Assembly: GCA_024663395.1 (NCBI GenBank)
Contig: JANFAH010000002.1
Location: 4,836,001-4,900,000 of the forward strand
DNA from: Pisolithus tinctorius
Lineage: Eukaryota > Basidiomycota > Agaricomycetes > Boletales > Pisolithaceae
DNA length: 64,000 bases
Direction of reading: 5' to 3'
Part shown: piece by piece, positions 10,471-21,575 of the stretch
Position numbering within the stretch: position 1 is the first letter of the stretch
Layout of the letters: every line of letters begins with the position of its first letter
Position numbers and translations under genes: made by a program
The notes under the pieces: model-generated
The model's database searches: none
What the model was told of the DNA's origin: nothing
Seen by the model: only the letters and a program-made list of their open reading frames with translations

Positions 10471-12247
10471 CTAAGCAGTGGGGTCGGAAGACGTTGAGCC
10501 GGAGCTGGCGCCACTCTTCATGAGCTCTGCGAGTTGAATCTTGAGTCGAAGGGTTTCGGCCTCCCTCATGAAGGCGTTTTCTTCGGCATTCTTCAGCTCG
10601 ATATCGAGCTTCCGGAGCTCCTGCTCCCTTTGATGCTTATCCTCCATGTCTTTCCACTGCATCCTGAGTTGCTCCTTCCTCAACTCGAGCTCCCAATCCT
10701 TCAGCATATACTGCATTTTCGCCAGGTACCGCGCAGTCTTACCAGAAGACGAGGATGCTAGTATCGACTTGGCCTCTTGACTCATGTCGATGACCTGGCT
10801 TTGAAGTTGAGACTTGTTGCGAGCAACTGGGAGAGAACTTGCCTCCGTTGACGTTGTCTTGGATGATGAGGACCACGGGGTCCTCGCGACAGCCTTCCCC
10901 TTGTGGGAAGAGCTAGATGATGACGACGCAGAGGAAATGACGCTTCCGGTGGAAGTGGGGGGACGAAGGTATGGCGATTGGCGGAATGCAGAGCGATTAT
11001 CCGAGAAAGGTGTGCGAGACTTGCGAGGGAGGGAAAATTGAGACCGAACCTCAGGAGTCAACGGCTGAGGATATGACTGCTGATCCATTAACAACGATCC
11101 ATCAGTGATGTCCCAATAGAAACGCACCTGATCACCGTGAACCGACACCGAGTCCATGTTAACATCCTCTCCATCTCCAAAGCCGGGGTCCGTGCCTTCC
11201 AGATCAAAGATACTATTGGCAAATTCATCCCCCTCGTTCACGACTAGATCACCAACATGAGACATCCTCTCGTCGACTTCACCATCCTCCAGATCTTGAT
11301 CACCGCGCATTTCCTCGGTCCCAGTATTCGAAGGGGTACCTTCATCCGCCGGAGCGGTGGGTGACCCCACTCCCAAGTCTGAAGCCTTCTGCGTACCGGA
11401 TGATTTATTTTGGACAATGGCTAAAAAATCTTCAGCGCGATTTTTGTCTGGCTCGGAATTAATCGGGTCAGAATCGAAGGAGGGGTTGCCCTGCCAGATG
11501 GAATGCAGATCATCGTACCAGGGTAAAGTGTTGAGAACAGCTTCTGTAATCATACACATCAGCGACTGTAATCCCACTAGATAGATTGATAACTTACGAT
11601 GGAGATTTGCGTAGCTTGTGTGACCAGGCATAATGCCTTCCCCTGATTGTTTAAAGCGTGCACGGCACTTGCGATACGATCCCTTCAGCCTAAATGACCG
11701 TTAAAAAATCACAAATAAAATATGAAAAGACTGACGTAGTGATGCGGTTGCCTATGCTAACTTGGAACTTAGCAGGGCCCGCCATGTACATGTCCTTGTA
11801 GTAGGGATCATTCTTGAATACGACTTCGGCGATAATTGCTTGAACTTCTTTCTTGTTATGGCCCACTGGCCCCTCGTCAGGTGAAGGTGGTGAGACGGTT
11901 GTGATCTTATCACTAAAAAGGATTCTCCGGTTTGCGGGATGGGTGAGCAACCAGTTGACGAGTATATCGGTACGAGGAACGTCCCAGTTGATGTTCTTCG
12001 GCTGAAGACCTTCTGTAGTAGATGCGTCACCAGTAGTGGTGACAGCCCGCTGGCTGGATGAAGCCGGGTTCTTGCCCTTGGTTCCGCCACGAGTAGATCT
12101 ACCGCTCGATCCATGACCAGAGCCTGAATTCCCGGTGGGTCTGTCGGATCCTCCTCGATGGGCTTGTTCACTTGAAGACGCCATGGGCTGACCTGAGATT
12201 GCTTGCAGGCGAGCAGAGCGCCGAATGCGTGGTCGTAGAGGAGACAT
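10471..12247 (-). CDS. Harbinger ORF1 (SANT/Myb-like DNA-binding partner)
   Basis: Spliced gene convergent with the transposase. Exon 1 starts at 12247 (MSPLRPRIRRSARLQ), is Ser/Gly-rich, and then enters a SANT-like block (WDVPRTDILVNWLLTHPANR... PYYKDMYMAGPAKFQVSI). A short intron (donor gtcagtc, acceptor catttag near 11690) leads to YRKCRARFKQSGEGIMPGH. A second intron near 11597-11544 leads into an acidic linker, a Ser-rich part and a C-terminal coiled coil (LAKMQYMLKDWELELRKEQL) ending near 10471. In PIF/Harbinger elements a second protein of this kind escorts the transposase to the termini and the nucleus. Here the assignment rests on position, the NWLLTHP-type block and the coiled coil. 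Exon borders are my reading. Confidence 0.75.
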
Positions 12248-12415
12248 AACTTTTCAAACTCCGCAAGGCCAATGCCAGTTGCAGATGCCATTCCAGAACA
12301 ATTCCAGAGCGCTTCCAGCGCCACCTTGAGCGCCACTAATTTCAAATGATCAACTCGTGTTGATCTCGTCCCGAACATGCGGCCTTCAGGGGTTCAGGCC
12401 CTAAGGGGGGGGCAC

Positions 12416-13129
12416 TGTCACGACCGTGTGTTCATTATAAGTCCCTACACACTCCGCACCCTACTCCGCTGGTCATTCACTCACTCTGCACCAACTCCGC
12501 CCGACTTCTGTTGGTTGCGAACCATCTCCGCTCCGACTGCTGTCGGACTTGTGTTTCTCTCCTACCGGACCGAGCGGACCGTTCTCTGAGGGGTCATGTG
12601 ACTACCTTCGCAGTCAGGTACTCCACAGCGCACTCAGCACATGGTCCAGCGCCTGGACTGTTTCCTTTTCTGGATGTTCTGTGTTACCCGTTCGTATGTC
12701 CTCCGTCTACCCTTCATTCGTCATCCAGGAAATTTTACTTGAAAATTTATGAGTCTCCGTATGTCAGTTCCGATTCCGGTTACTGTACCTCCGTAGCAGT
12801 ATAAGAGCTTGTACTGTACTCCGCTGTTCTTCAGTACAAATATCAACTTAGTTCCTACTCCCTCTGATTCCATCTTCTGCCTGTCGGAGTTATCTCCGAC
12901 TCTCCGTCTGTACTCTCCCTCTGAAATACAAGGGCTGAGATCGTGCAAGGGGGTAGCGCACGAGCTAAACCCGACGCCCTCACTCCGCCCCACCTTTGTC
13001 TCGGTGGTCTTCGTTCCTGCCGACACTCCACTAGTTGGAGTTCTGTTTCTGTGTGTCGGACTTGCTTCCGGACCCTCCTCTAGACCTTGTTTAGCATCGG
13101 AGTTGGTCGGAGTAGGCCCGGACTTGACA
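12416..13129 (+). repeat. 3' LTR of the gypsy element
   Basis: 714 bp, the partner of 393-1106, ending TTGACA and followed by the target duplication TAAGT. Where it differs from the 5' LTR the change is usually at a CG site. Open frames inside it are shared with the 5' LTR and are not genes. Confidence 0.96.
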
Positions 13130-13134
13130 TAAGT

Positions 13135-14285
13135 TACCTTTGCAGACCAGCACAATGCCCCATGACAACCTCAGAGGCTCATCTGGGACATTCTGCCCTC
13201 TGCAGATGGTGTTGCAAAGGTGACCAACACCATGTTCTATGTGGGGGACTTTGAGATATTGGCTTGTCACACAAGTGTTCAGAAACCATTTACTTCTTCC
13301 TCCATACAGTACAAATTGCTTGAAGTATAGACACAAATTGATTGAATTTATTATTGCAATTTTCATGGCAAATGTGGAGGCCCAGGTGGGTCATCCCCCT
13401 GGCAACTAGTGAGATGTCCCAATACAGCAGAATCAACATTGCAAAGGTGTACATGAAAAGTACTATTGTATACTACTATGCATGGTGGGATGGGAGGGGA
13501 TGTATAGGTCAAAGGATACTTTGTGGATTAAACCTGTCAGAGGAGCAAGGGGGCTAGGATTTCTGCAGCTATTTCAATGCTAATATAAGCTGCACTTTCA
13601 GGAGTCGGGACCCCTGCCACCCAAGGCAGTCTTGGGACATCCCAAATAATTGCATTTGAATGGATGGCTATGTGGGAAATCCCACCTGTCCCAGGGCCTA
13701 AAAATCTGCATAGCCCTGGGACATGACCAGATGTCCCTGGGCAGACCTTGGTCTGGGAGGCTATTAGGCTGGATGGTTTGGAGAAACTATTCAGCCTAAA
13801 TGCTTATGAAAAATGGTTACCTGAAGTGGGTTTGTAGTTAGTCTGTGACCCTGTTTTTCATTGATGTTACCTGATATGGTCCCCATCACATATTGCTCAG
13901 GTGGTCTGTTTTATCTCCTTTCTTCCTGCCATAGACAAATCACCTGACCTGACCACATCATAGCCTTCCATCACCAATTACTCCTCTTCTGTCCAAATGC
14001 CTACTTTGGCCACTTCACAACAACCTTCAATGCAATCTGTTGCAGAATATGGCATTGGTAATTGATCTCTTGTCATGATTTGACACCCATAACCCCCAAC
14101 TGTAGGTGCCATACTTGTGTTTGAATATTTGTACTTCTTGTTTCAGGCCAACAAACTGAATGGCAATTTGCAGACAGACCTTGAACTGGCTGTCAGAACA
14201 TATCAAACATCTGGTGTCCAAGCTACTTATCAGTTACCAATCACTTACGAAGTGTTTACACCTTGTTTTCCATAGGCAATACCCC
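13135..14285. repeat. CpG-poor non-coding stretch with satellite debris
   Basis: No gene is visible. The 12-13-bp palindrome-like boxes of the left-edge satellite recur in degraded form (gggacatcccaa near 13630, gatgtccca near 13410, gggaaatccca near 13670). This stretch is therefore probably the continuation of the satellite that the gypsy element split, now heavily mutated and mixed with other sequence. CG dinucleotides are rare. Confidence 0.6.
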
Positions 14286-15560
14286 TGTATGTCAAGTTTG
14301 GGTTTACCCTTGGGTGACCAGGCTTCAAGACCAGGTGACAGGGGCTAAGTCTGAGTGGCCAAAGTCAAGGCTGGGAGACAGGGGCCAAGTCCAGTTGGAC
14401 CGGAGTTGAGGCCAGAGGACAGGGGCTAAGTCTGGAGGGCCAGACTTAAGGCCGGGAGCATGGGAATAAGACTGGTAGCATGGGAAACTGACTGGTCTTG
14501 GGGTGCACACAGGGGGAAGCCAGTCTGGGGTTGGATCTACCTCCCTTGGTCTCAGCTTATGTGCTGTACCCTTATGCAAGCCAGGGAGAGGTCCAGGACA
14601 GAGGCCAGGGACAGCTTAAGGCTCAGCCTTAGCTATAGAGTAGTCTTGGAGTGTAGTATGGGAGTTGAGGGTAATACTTAGTTGATATTCTGACTGGGGT
14701 GCTACAAAGTATGTACAGGGGTTAAATACACAAGGCCAGTCTGGGATAATGAACATAGAGCCAGACTTGTTAATAAGCTATTAGCAAGAAGATTAGCAAG
14801 AGTGTGGATAGCCACAGTGGCTATGCAGAGGCTAATAGCCAAAGTCCGGGTGACCAGCATAACTGGGGTTGGACACAGGATTTGTACAGTAAGCAGAGTT
14901 AGACAAAAGGACAAGACTAAATATAGCACAAACAAAGGAAAACAGACTGGAGTTATGTCTGGGTGACCTGGACATGGACCTGGGAGGACTGGGGTGCAGC
15001 AGCGCAAGGCCAGAAGGCCGGAATGGACCGGAGATAGGGGTAAAAGAGCGGACTTGAGTTATCCAGGCTGGGGTTGGGTTATCTAGGACTGGAGTTGGGT
15101 TTTCTAGGCTGGACTAGGACTGGGCTTGACCGGAGATTGGGGCTAGGGGTCCAGACTGGACTGGGACCAAGTCTGAGAGTCATGGATATGACACTGTACT
15201 GTATATAAACCACTGTACTTAGATAGAAAAAAAAGAAGAAGAAGACATCAGAGAGCCCCTCTTGCTCACAATTCATCATCCCTCAGTAATTCATTCATCA
15301 GCTTCAATAGTTGAGACTTTATTAAGGGTCTAACCATTGTCTACTTCACTTATCATCAACTATTATCAATATACATCACTCCAAGTCCTCCCTGAGCTCA
15401 GAATAGCTTAGGACATTAAATTAAGTCATCATCCATCCTTCTGTAGGCTGACAGAAGTCTACCCCATTGCTCCCTCTCACATTCTTGCTCCATCTTTGTC
15501 AGGAGCACCCCCAACCCTCAAGCACTCATCTTTGAGTGTTGTAACTCATAAAAACCTGCC
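14286..15560 (+). repeat. Degraded LTR-like repeat, copy A
   Basis: An irregular minisatellite of ccagactt / aggacaggggctaagtc motifs runs to about 15170. A TATA-type block (tgtatataaaccactgtactta, about 15198) follows, then a leader-like part with gttgagactttattaagggtcta (about 15311) and gtcaggagcac (about 15498). The TATA block and both leader motifs recur in the same order at 19758-20030, so the two are copies of one old retroelement LTR or leader. I see no terminal repeat, target duplication or coding capacity. A family name cannot be given. Confidence 0.45.
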
Positions 15561-15599
15561 CAAATAAGAGCTTCCACCATCTAGGTACTGCATAGGCAC

Positions 15600-16556
15600 A
15601 CCACCACTCACTTTGATTGTCTTTTGTGTTGGTTTTGGTTGGTTTACATCACTAAACCACACTTTGACTCACATCAGGGAACCTGTTGCTGCAGAGAGGA
15701 ACACTGTGGAAGAGACTTGGGCAAGTGGGGAAGGCATTTTGGTGTGTACATTTCATTGTCAGACCCTAAACCTGAAGACCATACTTAAAACAAGCAAAAT
15801 AAGATATAAGTTCTACTTACCACCATCAGGTTCATGGAGAACCTCCAAATCAGATGCATGAGTAGAGTTATGAAATCCCACATCCATCTCCACTTCTAGG
15901 TTGAAGTCAAAGCCAGGGTTTGATGTGTCAGTTGGGAAGGGAACTTGCTTATTCCCACTTATCTTGCCATTGGTCATTCCATTGCTATCTGTATGACCTC
16001 TGGCACCTGTGCCACTGCTGGTGGTGTTCTTTCATGAGTTCACCAATGGATGTTCTTTGCAGCTGTGCAGCTCTTCACTGGACCTGAGTTCACTTGAGAG
16101 CTCAGTGCTGCCATCAACCTGAGAGACACCCAGTTTCAGATGTGTGACTCATTGTCCTGCTTGAGTAGATGGAACTTCAGTGATTGCAGAGAGGAGTTGT
16201 GAGCAAGGTCTGGAGCCAAGCTGTGACCCACACCCCTGAGTAACAGCACTACCTTGCAGCACTGTGAGGTTGTTGGAATGTGTGCTGTGTGGCAGCTAGA
16301 ATGGGTATGAGTGAGTGTGTCTGCCATTACTCATTCTCAAATGGAACATACCAATTGCTGGAGGTGCAGTACTCTGGCCCTGTGGTTGAGTAACATGGCC
16401 TACCTGAGTGCAGCTAGTTTGGTGCCTCTGGTATGTTGCTTGGTCCTGCTTGTACTCATTCAGAGATCAAGTCTCAACAAATGCTGGTGGTCTGGGAGCT
16501 TGAATTTGGAATCCAAATCTAGCACCAGACTCCAACCCAGGCAAGGTAGTGCCTGC
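15600..16556 (-). pseudogene. Possible decayed coding remnant, family unknown
   Basis: On the minus strand, about 16020-15830 reads as an open, protein-like stretch (for example TDTSNPGFDFNLEVEMD) with stops on both sides. Another minus-strand open stretch lies beyond the solo LTR at 17870-17546. The two could be halves of one gene split by that LTR. No domain is recognisable and CpG decay has scrambled the sequence. I record it only so the block is not taken as empty. Confidence 0.2.
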
Positions 16557-17474
16557 TGTCATGACTGTGTGTTCATCCTGCATCCTCACTAACTCTGCAC
16601 CCTTTTCTGCTGGTCATTTGCTCACTCCACACCAACTCTGCCCACCTTCTATCATTTACAAACCATCTCTGCTCCAACTGCTGTTGGACCTGTACTGCTC
16701 TTCAGCCAGACCATGCAGACTGCTCTCTGAGGAGTCATGTGACTACCCTTTGGACTTCTCCCTGACAGCACACAGTCAGGTACTCCACAGCATATGCACC
16801 ACATGGTCCAGCACCTGGACTGTTTCCTTTTTGGGTTGTTCTATGTTACCCATTCATATGTCCTCCATCTACCCTTCATTTGTCATCTAGGAAGTTTTAC
16901 TTGAAAATTTCTGGGTCTCCATATGTCAGTTCTGATTCTGGTTACTGTACCTCCATAGTAGTATAAAAGTGTTGGAGTTTATCACTTTTACCTTAGTTGT
17001 GGTTCACTGAGCACAGCATTACATAATCCAAAAGCGGACACTTAGCAGTTTATTTTTCCTTACTGCACCTCAGCTTCAACCAACTTGAAGTCTGAGTATA
17101 TTCCTCTCTATAGACTTGACAATCCTGTGGCTTGTCATCCTCCAAAAAAAAGCATGTATCATACTCCACCATTCCTCAGTATGAATATCAACTTAGTTCC
17201 TACTCCCTCTGTCTCTGACTTCTGCCTGTCAGAATTATCTCTGACTCTCCATCTGTACTCTCCCTCTGAAATACAAGGGCTGAGATTGTGCAAGGGGGTA
17301 GCACATGAGCTAAACCTGATGCCCTCACTCTGCTCCACCTTTGTCTTGGCAGACTTCGTTCCTGCCAACACTCCACCAGTTGGAGTTCTGCTTTCTTGTG
17401 TCAGACTGGCTTCTGAACCCTTCTCCAGAGCTTGTCTAGTGTCAGAGTTGGTCAGAGTAGGCCTGGACTTGGCA
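16557..17474 (+). repeat. Solo LTR of the same gypsy family, CpG-depleted
   Basis: Starts TGTCATGACTGTG and ends CTTGGCA. It aligns to the 714-bp LTRs in order over its length, plus an extra block of about 170 bp at roughly 16965-17150 and a smaller one near 16750. It is flanked by the perfect 5-bp duplication CCTGC (16552-16556, 17475-17479), so it is a genuine solo LTR left by LTR-LTR recombination. Almost every CG of the intact LTRs is TG or CA here. Confidence 0.9.
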
Positions 17475-17479
17475 CCTGC

Positions 17480-19099
17480 TTCAATTCCAAAATCTTCAGT
17501 GGACTCCTCCATAGTAGTGCTCTACTTGGTATACATCAGTACATGTCACAATATCTCTAGGGAACTGATTACCTTGCAATTCTGGCCCTTCTGAGATTTC
17601 TGAGCCTTCTGAGGGGTCTTCCTCAAGCAACAAGGCATTGGAGCAAAAAGATTTAGTGGTACATCATCAGGGAGTATGACTTGTTGCCTTGTCACTTGCT
17701 GAGATTGACCTAGAGCATCTCCAACCTTCTCAAGCTGCAAGGCAGTGCCACCCTGGCCAGCCATTGCTTGCTTTGATCTACATAGAGTCAGCCCAGTTTG
17801 CTCAGGCACAGATGAGAGACCATCAGTACCACTTGCAACACCTGGGTTGCCCTGGGCTATTGCCTTCACATGCTATCACACACCAAAGGTGTTGTGGACA
17901 TGGTTACAGCTGACTCTGCCTAACTCATTGATGAGTTGTGCACCATGCCATGCATAGAAAGACTGCTGGACATTAGCAGTCATCCTTCACACAAGAATGA
18001 GTTGTCAGTGCTAAAGAGAAAAGAGGAAATGAGTTAAGCATGCATTAAAAGTTTTTAGTGCCCATGTATGGCATTCTGGTTTTCATCATATCTCCACCAT
18101 TTCCAAAGATATTGACTCCATTCTCACACTTTCTTAAAGTGCTCAGCCACACCATCCTGCCTTCTGATTTTGGAAAGGATCCTTGCACCCTATGCATTTC
18201 TACAGCACTCCAGCCATCAGATGCTCATCTCACTAAGTCCATCAGATATGGCCACCTCTTCATTGATCATCTCACTTGTCTCCTTTGCCAGAGACAGTGG
18301 CAACATATATCTGCCAGCTGTTCCCATCAGCTTCCATCCTGAAGCCCCCTGGTTCATTCCATTGTTGTCAGCCCCATCCCATCCCATGCAGCTTGGTCAG
18401 TGTGTTCTCCTTGTCAGTATGACTTCCAGAAGGACATTCTTCAGTTGCCTCAGGTCTGTCACTCAGTTACAAAGGTCTTATGTGGTCATTTCAGTCTCCC
18501 CACTTGATGAAGCATACAGATCCTTCCTCCCTGCTCCCTGCACTGTCTTTATTCCAATCTCATCCATCACTCTCCCCACATTGCAACAGCTGCAGTATAA
18601 TTTACTGTTCTCCAGCCTTCCTGATTGCATCCATGATGAGTACAACATGCATCTTGCCTTTTTACTGCAAGACCCAGCAGAAGACATCCCCCCTTCTCCC
18701 TCTCCTCCATCAGAGCCCCATTCATGGAGCATTTATTGACTTTGCTGAGAGGATGAATGGGTGGGAAACACAACCACCTATGCTCCCATTACCCCACAGA
18801 CCCCAAATGCCCTAGCCCTTTGACACCTGACTCATGCCATCTATTTCTGGAATTAATACTTCCCCATCTGGAAACACTGTCCATCTGTCATCCAATCCAT
18901 TGGTCCAGTGATGTCTCTGCTGAGATCTGACTTGCATCACCACCCCCTAATGTGATATCAGTGTGCTTACTCAGATTCTGACATTCTTTGACTCATACTG
19001 TGATATTTTGACTGTCCTTGACTTGTTTATTGCCAATACTTACCAATCCTCCTTGCTTGGTTACTTTCCATTTCTTGCTTACTCATCAGGATTACTCAC
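17480..19099. other. CpG-poor spacer with weak open frames
   Basis: Minus 17869-17546 is open for about 108 residues and Gln/Lys-rich (KTPQKAQKSQKGQN). Plus 18170-18739 is open for 190 residues, Ser/Pro/Leu-rich. Neither shows a recognisable motif, a plausible start context or a splice pattern, and both lie among decayed transposons. I make no gene call. Confidence 0.35.
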
Positions 19100-20162
19100 T
19101 GTCATGACCATGCCTGGACTACTCTAGACTGGCTTTACCCCAGTCTCAACCAGTCTTGTCCTGCCCCTCCCCTGGTCCTGCCTTGACACTTCAACTCAAA
19201 AATGTGTTAGCTCATGAGGCACTACAAGGCAGTGCCCAATCAAGTTGATCACTCAGTTGAGACCAGACTGGCATGATACCTGGTTCCATCACTAGTCCTG
19301 CCCTGGTTCCCAGTAAACCCTTTGTTCATAGTTTTGCTTGATAATATTCTTTGTAACAACACTTACCAATCAGTTTACCAACCATTGCTGTACCAGTGCA
19401 AACCAGTCTCTGGTGCTATGTTACCCTTACTTTACCTTTAGTATTTAAGCCATAGGATAATCTGTTTAGCCTCAGTCTGAAATCAACTTAGTCTCATCTT
19501 AACCTGGTCCCCTCTGTTCTCTGTCCTCTGCCTCTCAACCAGACTATGGCCCATGCAAGGGAATAGTGCTGCATCTTCAGCTGCTAAGTCCAACAGTCCA
19601 AACCTCTAGTATCTTGTCTACCCCCCCTGACCTTCAACCAGACTCTGGACCAGCTTTGGACCAGTGACAAACTGGACTTAACACTCACTGCTTACAGTCC
19701 TTACTCATTACTTACCAAGTGTTTGTGCCTTGTTTGTCATGGGCTGTGCTCCCCCCACAGTATATAAACCCCCCTGTACTTAGCTACAACCCAAGCAATC
19801 CAGTCAGTCAGTTCAGTTCTTCTCAGCATAACTCATCATCAACAGTTGAGGCTCCACAAAGGGGTCTATCTGTCATCATTCATATACTTGGTAGTTGAGG
19901 CTCATTTGGAAGGGTCTATCTACCATCATTCATCATCTGCAGTCTAATCCACACTTAGTCAGCAACTTTGCTTAGTCATCCTTTCACTCCTGCATAATTC
20001 ATCATCAACTTGTGCCAGGAGCACTTCCTATTGAAGCTCATCACTCCAGTCAGCATCCCCCCTCATGGTCATCCCTCATTTGTCTATTTCATCACTGCTT
20101 TCCTTCCTCACCACTTCAAGTCCCTTCCTTGTGCAAGTCTATGCTATACTCTTGACTTGACT
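19100..20162 (+). repeat. Degraded LTR-like repeat, copy B
   Basis: Begins TGTCATGACC, the same first ten bases as the gypsy LTRs. It is rich in accagtc/ccagactg motifs, then has the TATA block (gtatataaacccccctgtactta, about 19760) and the leader motifs acagttgaggct...aggggtctatct (twice, about 19845 and 19893) and gccaggagcac shared with copy A. Its right part was cut by the Tc1 insertion at TA 20163-20164 and may resume at 29981. No target duplication was found. Confidence 0.45.
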
Positions 20163-20527
20163 TACAGTGACTTCCAAAATTGATTCAATGTTTGCACAAT
20201 TTGGGTTGTTTGCTGAATTGATCAGGAACAAAGACAAATAAGACCAAAGTTTAATTTGATGACATAAACCATTTGCACAGGGCTATCCATCAAAAAAAAG
20301 ATTATGTAATTTGAATTAGTATCCATGGCAATATACTTGATTTAAATCATCATGTCATTGAATCAATTTTGTAACTATGTATTGGATCCATCAGAATCCA
20401 ACCAATATCACATAGAACAATTTCAAAAATCATCAAAGATGGTTGCTATGGTTATTGTACCTTAGCAACCATTTCAGTCCAAGCTATTTAACCACTGTCT
20501 ACATTGTCAATGCTTCTTAACTATACT

Positions 20528-20696
20528 ATGCACCGCATCTCCTCTGCTCAGAAGGAAAACATCATTTCTCTGGCCTGTAATGGTCATTCTACTCACACTA
20601 TTGCCTCCAGGCCAGGTATCAACCAGCCCACAGTCTCTAAGGTGCTCAAGAACTTTCTTCCTGATTGACAAGCACCTTCTTCTGGATGTCCTGCTA
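20528..20696 (+). pseudogene. Tc1 transposase, N-terminal part (first of three pieces)
   Basis: Starts MHRISSAQKENIISLACNG. It contains the paired helix-turn-helix of Tc1 transposases (ASRPGINQPTVSKVLKN) and runs to the insertion point at TA 20695-20696. A TGA at 20666-20668 sits where the family has Arg, followed by QAPSSGCPA, in which Cys stands for the usual Arg of GRP (CGT to TGT, again a CpG change). The reading continues in frame at 28217. Another ATG at 20510 is also in frame. Confidence 0.85.
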
Positions 20697-20699
20697 CAC

Positions 20700-21570
20700 A
20701 GCAATGCAAGTCAGATGGCCACAGGTTGAACCCACCCCTTTTAACTGTGATTTCAAAGTCAGATAAATGTGAATCAAATGCTCTCATAGCTACTGGATTG
20801 CCATAACTGGCACAAGCATAATACTAGGACTTGTATTTAGCATGATAGGCATAACTTGATAGCACAAGCTGATAGATGTCCAATGAAGAAAATCAAGTTC
20901 ATCCTGGGTTTGAATCCTGAACAACCCAGGTATGGCCTCCCAGATGGAGTATCCTAATACTGATAGTGACCTATGTACGTTGCACCATCTCACACGGATA
21001 GTGTGTACATCCCATCCATTGTTCAACTCAGAGATCAAACCTGCATTGTCTGGATTTCATCCAGCAATCATCTGCACATCACCCAGGCTGCATCTGGCAA
21101 GGAGGCTGCCAAACACCCTTGTGTGTATCAGTGGTGCGTATGTGTGTCTAATCTACTTTTCGACTTGGAGATTGAACCCACATTATCTGACATTCATCCA
21201 GTGGTCATCTATATCCCACAAGATGGCTGACAAACATCAGTGCATACACCTGTTGGGCTTTGGCACCAGGATCTGTGTACCATAGATTGGGTAAGCATTG
21301 CTTATCATGATTACTACATCTCTGGGCCAACAACAACTTGACAGGCCCCTCCTGATCACAATATTATTGGCACCTACCTACACTTAAGTGTGTATACAAT
21401 TACTGCTGATTGTCAAATACTTGTGCCTAATACATTCAGTCACAGCCATACTGCCTACCCCACAGTAACCATTGACATTCATTGTGGGACAGTAAGCAAG
21501 CTTATCTATTGTAGATCTGACTCTCAGGTCATCAGCAGTCACTTGATCTCAAGTGTTCCAGGGGAAGTAT
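20700..21570. other. 5' non-coding part of the CACTA-like element with tRNA-like duplicated blocks
   Basis: No gene. Two related blocks, about 21025-21115 and 21165-21245, share the order gagat(c/t)(a/g)aacc(t/c)(g/a)cat, tctg, catccagcaatcatct and aaacaccctt/aaacatcagtg. The gagattgaaccca stretch resembles the T-arm of a tRNA read from the complementary strand, and the part after it resembles an anticodon arm. This could be an old tRNA-derived short repeat or chance. Confidence 0.3.
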
Positions 21571-21575
21571 TATTG

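Larger units (their letters stand above)
8350..12337. mobile_element. PIF/Harbinger transposon, apparently intact
   Basis: 3988 bp with terminal inverted repeats agtggcactcaaggtggcgc at the left and the matching complement at the right. The repeats hold overlapping GGAAGCGCT motifs. It is flanked by AAT at 8347-8349 and 12338-12340, a 3-bp duplication as usual for the superfamily; because of terminal T/A identity the exact border could shift by one base. It carries the expected two convergent genes: a DDE transposase on plus and a SANT-like ORF1 on minus. It sits inside the gypsy element between the antisense gene and the 3' LTR. I found no nonsense codon in either gene, so it looks younger than its host element. 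Confidence 0.92.
393..13129 (+). mobile_element. Ty3/gypsy chromovirus, complete with two LTRs and nested insertions
   Basis: The element is bounded by two LTRs of identical length (714 bp) that start TGTCA and end TTGACA. It is flanked by the perfect 5-bp duplication TAAGT (388-392 and 13130-13134). The inside reads gag, then protease, reverse transcriptase, RNase H, integrase and chromodomain in the gypsy order. A long extra segment follows with an antisense gene. Two other transposons sit in it: a foldback MITE (2636-3299) and a Harbinger element (8350-12337). Without them it would be about 8 kb. Three in-frame TGA codons in gag-pol mean this copy cannot make its own proteins. I see no tRNA-type primer site directly after the 5' LTR. 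A G-rich run just before the 3' LTR (about 12402-12412) can serve as polypurine tract. Confidence 0.96.

Noticed and set aside
18170..18739. 190-residue open frame
   Set aside because: No motif, CpG-poor decayed surroundings, and overlapping open frames in other phases; low coding support.
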